NCBI GenBank assembly: GCA_945869725.1
Contig: CAMBPO010000022.1
Span: forward strand, 1 to 41,517
Length of the DNA stretch: 41,517 nt
DNA from: Klebsiella pneumoniae
Lineage (GTDB): Bacteria > Pseudomonadota > Gammaproteobacteria > Pseudomonadales > Pseudohongiellaceae
Reading direction: 5' to 3'
The notes under the pieces are model-generated. The model made no database searches. It was not told the origin of the DNA and worked only from the letters and a program-made list of their open reading frames with translations. A program made the translations under genes and the position numbers. Shown here one piece after another: positions 34,573 to 41,517 of this stretch (the stretch's first letter is position 1; the number at the start of each line of letters is the position of its first letter).

Positions 34573-36237
34573 ATGCAGCGCGAGTCTATGGAAGTTGATG
34601 TTGTCATCGTGGGCGCGGGTCCAGCGGGTCTGTCGACAGCTTGCCGCTTGCTACAACTGGCCAAAGAGTCTGGCAGGGAGATCTCAGTCTGTGTACTGGA
34701 GAAGGGCTCGGAAGTGGGTGCCCATATATTATCCGGCGCAGTGTTTGAGCCTTCTGCGTTAAATGAGCTGTTTCCTGACTGGAAAGAGCGGGGGGCACCA
34801 TTGAATACGGCGGTGACAGGCGACGATATCTACTATCTGCCAGGTTCTGAAAACTCCATTCGATTCCCCGATCTGCTAGTTCCCAAACCCATGCGCAATC
34901 ATGGCAACTACATCGTCTCACTGGGTAACCTATGCCGCTGGCTGGCGGAGCAGGCGGCGGAACTGGGCGCAGAAATTTTCCCCGGATTTGCCGCAGCTGA
35001 AATTCTCTATCACGACGATGGTACCGTCAAAGGCGTGGCTACAGGTGATATGGGTGTCGATGCCCATGGCAACAAAAAAGATGCCTATGAGCCGGGTTTT
35101 GAGTTCCATGCCAAGTACACCATTTTGGCTGAGGGTTGCCGCGGGCATCTGGGTAAAGAGCTGATTTCCCGTTTTGAACTGGATAAAGACAGTGATCCCC
35201 AGCATTACGGTATCGGTCTGAAAGAGGTCTGGGAGATCGATCCTGCCAAACACAAGGAAGGATTGGTTGTACATACCGCGGGCTATCCGATGATTGTCGA
35301 CAGCTACGCGGGCTCCAGTGGTGGATTTTTATATCATGCTGAAAATAATCAGGTCTATGTTGGTTTAATTGTGGATCTGGGTTACAAGAACCCACATATC
35401 AGTCCATTCGATGAATTCCAGAAATTCAAGCTACACCCGGTCATCAAACAATACATTGAAGGTGGAAAACGTCTCAGTTACGGTGCCCGTGCGCTGAACA
35501 AAGGCGGATTAAACTCACTTCCAAAAATGAGTTTCCCGGGAGGTCTGTTGATCGGTTGTGATGCTGGCACGCTCAATGCAGCTAAGATCAAAGGCAGTCA
35601 TACTGCCATGCGCTCTGGCATGCTGGCAGCGGAATCAGTGATGGAATCTCTGAAACAGGAGTCTGTGCCATCAGGCCATGATCTGATCGAGTACGGTGAA
35701 CGATTTGCTAAGTCGAGTCTGCGCGATGAACTGTATAAAACACGTAACTTCAGCGCCGGTTTTCATAATTTTGGATTCTGGATCGGCAGCAGCCTGAGTT
35801 TTGTTGAGCACAATATTTTTGGTGGTCGTTTCCCTCTGACTTTCCACGACAAGTCACCTGACTACGCGCAATTGAAGCCGGCATCCGCTTGTAACAAAAT
35901 TGTTTATGGAAAACCTGACGGAAAAATCACGTTTGACAAACTGTCGTCGGTGTTTCTGTCCAATACGAATCATGCGGAAGATCAACCTTGTCACCTGAAG
36001 TTGGTTGATGCATCCATACCGATTGCTCACAATTTGCCAATGTATGACGAGCCGGCGCAGCGTTATTGTCCTGCGGGTGTTTACGAAGTGCTTGATGATG
36101 GCGCTGGTGGCAAGCGATTCCAGATTAACGCCCAGAACTGCGTGCATTGCAAAACCTGTGACATCAAGGATCCTTCTCAGAACATCAAGTGGGTAGTGCC
36201 CGAAGGCAGCGGTGGGCCAAGTTACCCGAATATGTGA
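34573..36237 (+). CDS. Electron transfer flavoprotein-ubiquinone oxidoreductase
   Basis: A 554-residue inner-membrane-associated flavo-iron-sulfur enzyme that takes electrons from reduced ETF and reduces ubiquinone. The FAD motif VVIVGAGPAGLSTACRL is at residue 10. GAHILSGAVFEPSALNELFPDW, LAEGCRGHLGKEL, HTAGYPM and IGCDAGTLNAAKIKGSHTAM are hallmarks of ETF-QO. The C-terminal 4Fe-4S domain has its four Cys in YCPAGVYEV and NCVHCKTCDIKDP. Start ATG with GGGAGA. It connects acyl-CoA dehydrogenases, such as the one at 23189, with the respiratory chain. etfAB is not in the window. Length and motif order are fully normal for the family. Confidence 0.97.
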   Translation: MQRESMEVDVVIVGAGPAGLSTACRLLQLAKESGREISVCVLEKGSEVGAHILSGAVFEPSALNELFPDWKERGAPLNTAVTGDDIYYLPGSENSIRFPDLLVPKPMRNHGNYIVSLGNLCRWLAEQAAELGAEIFPGFAAAEILYHDDGTVKGVATGDMGVDAHGNKKDAYEPGFEFHAKYTILAEGCRGHLGKELISRFELDKDSDPQHYGIGLKEVWEIDPAKHKEGLVVHTAGYPMIVDSYAGSSGGFLYHAENNQVYVGLIVDLGYKNPHISPFDEFQKFKLHPVIKQYIEGGKRLSYGARALNKGGLNSLPKMSFPGGLLIGCDAGTLNAAKIKGSHTAMRSGMLAAESVMESLKQESVPSGHDLIEYGERFAKSSLRDELYKTRNFSAGFHNFGFWIGSSLSFVEHNIFGGRFPLTFHDKSPDYAQLKPASACNKIVYGKPDGKITFDKLSSVFLSNTNHAEDQPCHLKLVDASIPIAHNLPMYDEPAQRYCPAGVYEVLDDGAGGKRFQINAQNCVHCKTCDIKDPSQNIKWVVPEGSGGPSYPNM

Positions 36238-36297
36238 TGACCTCCCTGGGCTACTGGTTTCTGTTGTTCTGGTGCAGAATGCGATGCAGACTTTGGA

Positions 36298-37536
36298 ATG
36301 AACTCCAAAGCTTTACGGTCTTTCTCAGAACGAATTCCTGACTGGGTGGCGCGGGTGCTAAAGACTTTACGGGTAATTTTTCTTCTGTTGTCACTGTCAA
36401 TACTTGGCGCGTGTCAATTTTCTGGGCTCAACCCGGGATTCAGGGAAAGTGACGAGCTTGAGTTGCAGATACTCGGCGACACTATTACCGTGCCGGAGAT
36501 CGATCTGCTGGCCCTGGATCAATCCCTTATAGACTATCTGGATGCCAATATTGAGCCTGGTCTTGGTGGTTGGGACTTGGTTGAGCGTCTGCAGGTGATC
36601 TTGTTTGAACCGGAATTTTTGAACATACAATACGACGATGCTGCTAACTTTACTGCCTCTGAGGCTTTCAGGGAGCGCCGCGCAAATTGCCTGTCACTGG
36701 TAAATCTTTATATAGGCATGGCTAGGCATCTTGGTTTGCAAGTGAGTTACCAGACCGTGCAGATACGTCCCATGTGGAATCGGCGCGGTGAATTGCTGAT
36801 ACTCAGTGAACACATCAATGCATTGGGTCGAATCAGTCCCACCAACCAGTATATTATTGATTTCACGCCAGAAGTCAGGCTCCAGCAGCAGACGGCAGAA
36901 ATCATCTCCGATACCGCAGCACAGGCACTTTACTTTAATAATCTGGCAGTTGAATTGCTGATTGATGGACAGACGCAACAGGCGCTTGAATTGTTCAGAG
37001 TTGCATTGGCGCTTGATCCGGGTTTGGCTATGGCGTGGAACAACATAGGCAGTGCGTTGGGGCGTCTGGATAAACCAGAACTGGCGGAGTACAGCTTTTT
37101 AAAGGCGTCTTTACTGGACCGAAATAACGCCAGTTCTATAAACAATCTGGCACGTTATTATGCAGGGATCGGCGAGACTGCCAAGTCCCAGCGCTATCGC
37201 CGCGCGGTTCAGTCATACAACAACCGCAATCCCTATTATCACTACATGTTGGGTAATCTTGCCTTTGAGGAAAAGAATTTCGACGCGGCCCGAGAGCATT
37301 TTCAGGAAGCCATCCGCCGCAATGACCTTGAGCCGGATTTTTATCTGGCGCTCGGTTTGACCTTCAGGGAACTGGGGGATTCCAAGGCTTACGATGATCT
37401 TTCAATGATGTCAGTGGCGATCAGAGAGTTGGGTGACCAGACCTATCGCGCCAGCCAGAACCGTTTGCGCCGTATTGAGACTCGCTCAATACTGCGCTCT
37501 ACCAGTGCTGGCTTGACGATACAGGTTGTTGATTAG
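36298..37536 (+). CDS. Transglutaminase-like/TPR lipoprotein
   Basis: A 412-residue predicted lipoprotein. A long basic leader and a hydrophobic stretch end in the lipobox LGAC (Cys about residue 40). A transglutaminase-like/SirB1-type module follows (about 75-200) with FRERRANCLSLVNLYIGMARHLG; the Cys in RANCLSLV and a later His (LSEHINALG) could be catalytic-like residues. The C-terminal half (about 215-370) has at least four TPR units, such as ALELFRVALALDPGLAMAWNNIG. It probably scaffolds or processes an envelope component. The start has a poor Shine-Dalgarno and a later start inside the n-region is possible. It lies 60 bp after ETF-QO and its 3' end overlaps the convergent CoA ligase gene by 4 bp. 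Confidence 0.82.
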   Translation: MNSKALRSFSERIPDWVARVLKTLRVIFLLLSLSILGACQFSGLNPGFRESDELELQILGDTITVPEIDLLALDQSLIDYLDANIEPGLGGWDLVERLQVILFEPEFLNIQYDDAANFTASEAFRERRANCLSLVNLYIGMARHLGLQVSYQTVQIRPMWNRRGELLILSEHINALGRISPTNQYIIDFTPEVRLQQQTAEIISDTAAQALYFNNLAVELLIDGQTQQALELFRVALALDPGLAMAWNNIGSALGRLDKPELAEYSFLKASLLDRNNASSINNLARYYAGIGETAKSQRYRRAVQSYNNRNPYYHYMLGNLAFEEKNFDAAREHFQEAIRRNDLEPDFYLALGLTFRELGDSKAYDDLSMMSVAIRELGDQTYRASQNRLRRIETRSILRSTSAGLTIQVVD

Positions 37537-39410
37537 CCTGAAATATTAACCACAACGTTATAGCTGCTTAGCAACTCTTCCGTTGCTGCTTTATGGGATA
37601 GGTCGCGCAATTTTATTGACGCGGTCAGCCCGGTTTTGTTATCCGCCCTGCACGTTACTTCTGCAGAAATGCCTTCCTTGTACAAGTGTTCGGACAGGAC
37701 CGCGGCGCTGATTTGTTCGCGTAGTACCGGTTTGAATATTTTGCCAACAGCAGTGATTGGCATCGCGGAAATGATCTCGATACGTTTGGGTATGGCGGCC
37801 CGTTCAGAGACCTCAGTCTCACAGTAAGTGAGTAGTTCAGCTGTTGTTGTACTGGCGCCTGGTTGCAACACAACAAATGCCATTGGCAACTCACCTGCGT
37901 AAGGATCTGGCATGCCTACTGCGATGGCGCTTAAAACGCTAGGGTGACGGTTAAGAGGCTCTTCAATGATCTCCGGATCAATATTGTGGCCGCCGCGAAT
38001 GATAAGGTCTTTGGCTCTTCCGGTCAGATGGAGAAAGCCCTCGTCATCCATGTAACCGAGATCGCCTGTATTGAACCACTCGCCGTCTACCCATGCCTGA
38101 GCATTGTCAATGGCGGCCTTGTACCCGGCAAACACCTGTGGACCTTTAACCAGTACCACTCCACTTTGACCGAGAGCGCAATCAGAGGCGTTATTGTCTG
38201 CACCCAGCGTTGCAATACGAATTCTTGAATACGGCAAACGCAAACCTACACTGCCCGGGGGTTGAGTATCCGGTGCCCGAGAGATCAACGAGGTTGTCTC
38301 GGTCATACCATAACCGTTAGTGACAATCAGTTGGTAGCGCTCTTCGAACCGCTGCTCAAAGGCTGGTGACAGCGGTGCGGCTCCGGAATTAATGCGCTTC
38401 AGGCAACTGATATCCTCATCACCCACTGGAATCTGCGCCAGGGCAGTCAGCACTGTAGGTACGGCTGCAAAGCTTTTTGCCTTGAAGCGCGCAACGTGAT
38501 GCCAGAGATTTTTGATGACCTCCGGATTTCTAAAACCCGACGGGGTCATCAGGACAACCCTATTTCCGGAACTGAATGCTCCTATACCCAGAATGATTAC
38601 GCCGTAAATGTGAAACAATGGTAGGCCACACAAGGCTGTTTGTCGGCCAATATGAGAGTTGAGCACGCGAGCTAATTGTCCAAGATATGCCATGTTTCCG
38701 TGAGTCAGCTGCGCAATTTTTGGTTTGCCCGTCGTTCCTCCGGTATGGAAACAGGCTGCCAGTGTGTCTGTAGTGATCTTTCTGGGATGCACCAGTCGGT
38801 CTGCGACTTGCATGGCTTGAGCTTCATTAAAATCAATCACCTTCACATTTGGAAAAGGGAGTTCAAGGCTGGCTGATTCATCGGTCAAACCTGGCTGATG
38901 TACTGCCAGTATGGTGTGCACTTTCGGTAAATCAGGCAGTATCTTCAGGAGTTTTTGCCAGAGATCACTGTGAGCTGATGGCGCAAGGCAAGCAATAACC
39001 CGGGCATCAGTGGCTTGAATTATTTCACTGATGTGTGCCGGTTCCAACAGTGGATTTATCGGATTAGCTAGGCCAGCAACCTGACTGCCCAGAATCAACG
39101 GATGCGACTGAGGCAATATGGGTAACAGAATGGATACTGACTGATCGCCTTGCAGGCCCAGTGAACTCAGCAGATTGGCTGTCTGGCGTGTAAGTTTTGC
39201 GAGAGCGTTAAAACTCAGTGTGGTTGGCTGTTCGTCGCGTCTGCCAGTCAGAAGAAACTCGATTGCCGGGTCCTCGCCATACAATTCAGCACTTTTTTCA
39301 ATCAGCTCAAGCGCGTGCACAGCAGGAAAACGTTCCGCAAGGGGCACGCTTTCAAATGCTTCTATGTCTGCAACAGTGTCGAGTATGGGTCTGGTCTCGG
39401 TAAATGGCAT
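37533..39410 (-). CDS. AMP-forming acyl-CoA synthetase
   Basis: A 625-residue ANL-superfamily ligase that activates a carboxylic acid to acyl-AMP and then acyl-CoA. Visible are the P-loop HTGGTTGKPKIAQLTHGN, the adenine-binding GYGMTETTSLIS, WFNTGDLGYMDDEGFLHLTGRAKD and the hinge-proximal IIRGGHNIDPEIIEE. The catalytic Lys lies in AVGKIFKPVLRE. About 70 extra residues follow the usual end. The acid used is unknown; a medium or long fatty or branched acid is likely. ATG 39410 with GGAG is preferred to a TTG at 39437. It fits the acyl-CoA dehydrogenase, CoA-transferases and ETF-QO in the window. Confidence 0.93.
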   Translation of the reverse strand: MPFTETRPILDTVADIEAFESVPLAERFPAVHALELIEKSAELYGEDPAIEFLLTGRRDEQPTTLSFNALAKLTRQTANLLSSLGLQGDQSVSILLPILPQSHPLILGSQVAGLANPINPLLEPAHISEIIQATDARVIACLAPSAHSDLWQKLLKILPDLPKVHTILAVHQPGLTDESASLELPFPNVKVIDFNEAQAMQVADRLVHPRKITTDTLAACFHTGGTTGKPKIAQLTHGNMAYLGQLARVLNSHIGRQTALCGLPLFHIYGVIILGIGAFSSGNRVVLMTPSGFRNPEVIKNLWHHVARFKAKSFAAVPTVLTALAQIPVGDEDISCLKRINSGAAPLSPAFEQRFEERYQLIVTNGYGMTETTSLISRAPDTQPPGSVGLRLPYSRIRIATLGADNNASDCALGQSGVVLVKGPQVFAGYKAAIDNAQAWVDGEWFNTGDLGYMDDEGFLHLTGRAKDLIIRGGHNIDPEIIEEPLNRHPSVLSAIAVGMPDPYAGELPMAFVVLQPGASTTTAELLTYCETEVSERAAIPKRIEIISAMPITAVGKIFKPVLREQISAAVLSEHLYKEGISAEVTCRADNKTGLTASIKLRDLSHKAATEELLSSYNVVVNISG

Positions 39411-39540
39411 TGCGTTGGTACTCCGCTCTTGGGGCAAATTTTCGGGGCATGGTCAGTCATCACGAATGAGTTGTTATCTCATTGAGTTGCTGATTTAACA
39501 TACCTGAAAAGGAAACTCTAGCGATACGGAGTAGTGCGGA

Positions 39541-40506
39541 TTAACTGGCGCGTGAAACAGCCAGTTCACACATTTGCAGCAAGGCACTGCGGTAGGTTGA
39601 CTCAGGGAGTTGCATCAGTTTTGCTACCGCCTCGTCTGCGTGCTGGCGCGCGACTTGTCGAGTGTAGTCAAGGGCACCGCAGCGCACAACGATTTCAATG
39701 ACCTCAGCCAGGCGATCAGTTCCGCCGGTGAGGATGCTCTGGCGGATGATAGCCTGATCTTCATCGCTGGCGTGTTGCATAGCAAATATTAGCGGCAATG
39801 TAGGCTTGCCCTCTGCAAGATCATCGCCGATGTTTTTGCCCAGTTCGGTTGTGTTGCCATCATAGTCAAGCGCATCGTCGACTAACTGAAATGCAAGCCC
39901 GATATGCATGCCAGCCTCTTTCAGTGCAATCTGAAGTGCGCTGTCTGCATTGGCGATCAACGCGCCGCAGTACGCCGCAGCCTGAAATAGAACGGCAGTC
40001 TTATCACTGATCACACGCAGGTAATCTGCCTCAGTGGTGTCAACGCGGTGTTTGTTGAGAAGCTGCAGCACTTCGCCTTCGGCAATCACATTAGTGGTAT
40101 CAGCTATGACCTGCATAATACCAATGTGGCCGATGCTGACCAGAATCTGGAAAGCGCGCGAGTAGATAAAGTCGCCAACAAGGACACTGGACGGATTGTT
40201 CCACTGCTCGTTGGCAGTCGGACGTCCGCGTCGCATCGTTGACATGTCCACAACATCATCATGAAGCAAGGTGGCAGTGTGAATGAACTCAATGACCGCT
40301 GCGAGTTTGACCGCGTCATCGCCAGTAGCGCCACAAGCCCGCGCGCTGAGCAGTACCAGCACCGGCCGCATACGCTTGCCACCGGCATTGGTTATGTAAT
40401 GGCCGATGTTTTCGACCAGATCCACATTGGAATGCAATTGCTCAATAATAAAAGTATTGACAGCCTCGAAATCGGTGGCGACTGCGGCGCGGATGTTTTT
40501 GTGCAT
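39541..40506 (-). CDS. ispB: Octaprenyl (polyprenyl) diphosphate synthase
   Basis: A 321-residue all-helical trans-prenyltransferase that elongates farnesyl diphosphate with IPP to make the ubiquinone side chain. The first aspartate-rich motif is DDVVD (residues 83-87), followed by MRRGRPTAN, SVLVGDFIYSRAFQ, AEGEVLQLLN, and the second motif QLVDDALDYDG, then GKNIGDDLAEGKPTLPLIFAM. The ATG at 40506 aligns with the E. coli IspB start; a TTG at 40524 is in frame upstream. It is divergent from rplU, the standard gammaproteobacterial arrangement. Chain length is inferred from family resemblance only. Confidence 0.95.
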   Translation of the reverse strand: MHKNIRAAVATDFEAVNTFIIEQLHSNVDLVENIGHYITNAGGKRMRPVLVLLSARACGATGDDAVKLAAVIEFIHTATLLHDDVVDMSTMRRGRPTANEQWNNPSSVLVGDFIYSRAFQILVSIGHIGIMQVIADTTNVIAEGEVLQLLNKHRVDTTEADYLRVISDKTAVLFQAAAYCGALIANADSALQIALKEAGMHIGLAFQLVDDALDYDGNTTELGKNIGDDLAEGKPTLPLIFAMQHASDEDQAIIRQSILTGGTDRLAEVIEIVVRCGALDYTRQVARQHADEAVAKLMQLPESTYRSALLQMCELAVSRAS

Positions 40507-40603
40507 GGGGTGACCGGAGTTCAAGTATGCTTAAGAATTGACGCGCCGGCAATGCTAGGGGGGGAGGCGTCCGGTGTCAAGACGATAAATCATTGATAAG
40601 TGC

Positions 40604-40632
40604 TTGCCTGCAGCGCTTGCTTCTCGTAAAAT
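40604..40632 (+). promoter_or_regulatory. Sigma-70 promoter of rplU-rpmA
   Basis: TTGCCT (40604-40609) and TAAAAT (40627-40632) are exactly 17 bp apart, 70 bp before the rplU ATG. The placement between the divergent ispB and rplU genes fits the ribosomal operon promoter. Confidence 0.65.
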
Positions 40633-40701
40633 GCCCGCCCTTAAAGCTTATTGCACATCGGCCATTGCCGGGGCTGACGTTACCTAATACTGGAGTTTGA
40701 T

Positions 40702-41013
40702 ATGTACGCGGTTATTGAAAGTGGTGGCAAACAGCACCGTGTTGTTGAAGGCGAAACACTGAAGTTGGAAAAGATTGAAGTTCCAATGGGTGAGTTGATT
40801 AACTTTGATAAAGTGCTGATGGTAGGTGAAGGCGAATCTGTAAAGATAGGTGCACCTTACGTGGAAGGCAGTACAGTAACCGCGGAAGTTATTGCCCAAG
40901 GCCGTGCCAAAAAGGTCACAATCATCAAGTTTAATCGTCGTAAACATTATCGTAAGCGTCAGGGCCACCGTCAGTGGTTTACTGAAGTTCGTATTACAGG
41001 TATCAACGCCTGA
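40702..41013 (+). CDS. rplU: 50S ribosomal protein L21
   Basis: A 103-residue protein of normal length with the L21 pattern: [20 protein letters not shown] at the start, [25 protein letters not shown], and the C-terminal signature [17 protein letters not shown]. It binds 23S rRNA in the large subunit. GGAG precedes the ATG. First gene of the rplU-rpmA operon, with 24 bp to rpmA. Confidence 0.98.
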   Translation: MYAVIESGGKQHRVVEGETLKLEKIEVPMGELINFDKVLMVGEGESVKIGAPYVEGSTVTAEVIAQGRAKKVTIIKFNRRKHYRKRQGHRQWFTEVRITGINA

Positions 41014-41037
41014 GTCAGGCTTGGAGTGATATAGAAA

Positions 41038-41295
41038 ATGGCACATAAAAAAGCAGGCGGTAGTACCAGTAACGGTCGTGACTCGATAGCCAAACGACTT
41101 GGCGTCAAGAAGTTCGGTGGTGAACACGCATTGGCTGGCAACATTATTGTTCGTCAGCGTGGCACACGCTTCCACCCCGGTCGCAATGTAGGTATTGGTA
41201 AAGACCATACTTTGTTTGCAACAGCAGAAGGTAAAGTGCTTTTCGAAGTTAAAGGTGCAAACAACCGCAAGTACGTCAGCATTGTGACTGCTTGA
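41038..41295 (+). CDS. rpmA: 50S ribosomal protein L27
   Basis: An 85-residue basic protein with the L27 sequence [42 protein letters not shown] and [11 protein letters not shown]. Its N-terminal tail reaches the peptidyl-transferase centre. There is no N-terminal extension of the kind removed by Prp protease in Firmicutes. GGAG precedes the ATG. It is followed by a terminator and then obg. Confidence 0.98.
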   Translation: MAHKKAGGSTSNGRDSIAKRLGVKKFGGEHALAGNIIVRQRGTRFHPGRNVGIGKDHTLFATAEGKVLFEVKGANNRKYVSIVTA

Positions 41296-41374
41296 GCGCA
41301 TCCGGCGCTGTGAGCGGATGGCCTGAGAGCTCGTGAATCAGGATTGTGTGTCAGGTGGTGCCAAGGATCAAAAT

Positions 41375-41517
<143 letters not shown>

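Noticed and set aside
40684..41301. Minus-strand open frame of 205 codons across rplU and rpmA
   Set aside because: Antisense to two highly conserved ribosomal protein genes; Cys/Phe/Thr-rich translation typical of a shadow frame.

Overview
The window looks like a chromosomal segment of a gammaproteobacterium. Three things point there: ispB diverging from rplU-rpmA-obg, phoU convergent with phoB-phoR and close to ubiC, and E. coli-like CysE, NfsA, IspB and UbiC sequences. The mix of an outer-membrane DUF5916 protein, CoA-transferases, SDR/acyl-CoA dehydrogenase genes and an ETF-quinone oxidoreductase fits a heterotrophic, possibly marine, lineage of the Pseudomonadales/Cellvibrionales type. 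That placement is inference. I see no tRNA, rRNA, insertion sequence, prophage or CRISPR array.

Layout. 1-6.9 kb: a DUF5916 outer-membrane protein, an NnrU-like membrane protein, a small lipoprotein and cysE, followed by about 1.5 kb of a decayed methyl-accepting chemotaxis gene. 6.9-13.9 kb: a GT-C membrane glycosyltransferase, then a phosphate/polyphosphate block. This block has an intact short ppx, a clearly dead ppk remnant, phoU behind a Pho box, and convergent phoB-phoR with its own Pho-box-like site. 14-18.6 kb: an OmpA/OprF-like porin with a strong terminator, ubiC overlapping a class III CoA-transferase, and an exported helical-repeat protein with a TonB-C-like end. 18.6-25.8 kb: a promoter, a highly structured leader and a strong terminator stand in front of an ArgD-like aminotransferase. 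Then come an MDR reductase, two SDRs, an acyl-CoA dehydrogenase and an FAD amine-oxidase-like protein. 25.9-31 kb: a ToxR-like membrane regulator diverges from a DegQ/HtrA protease, followed by a serine beta-lactamase-fold hydrolase and nfsA. 31-41.5 kb: a second CoA-transferase, a methyltransferase with a signal peptide, a YfcH-like epimerase, ETF-QO, a transglutaminase-like/TPR lipoprotein, an acyl-CoA synthetase, ispB, and rplU-rpmA-obg (obg cut by the window end).

Functional themes. Acyl-CoA metabolism recurs: two CoA-transferases, a CoA ligase, an acyl-CoA dehydrogenase, SDR/MDR reductases, and ETF-QO to pass the electrons to quinone. Quinone supply is also present (ubiC for the head group, ispB for the tail). 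The Pho system is intact as a regulator, but the neighbouring polyphosphate kinase is dead. The most interesting non-coding element is the leader at about 18708-18966, which has the architecture of a transcription attenuator. Many genes appear to use GTG or TTG starts; I moved starts where a Shine-Dalgarno sequence or family alignment supports it and say so in each entry.
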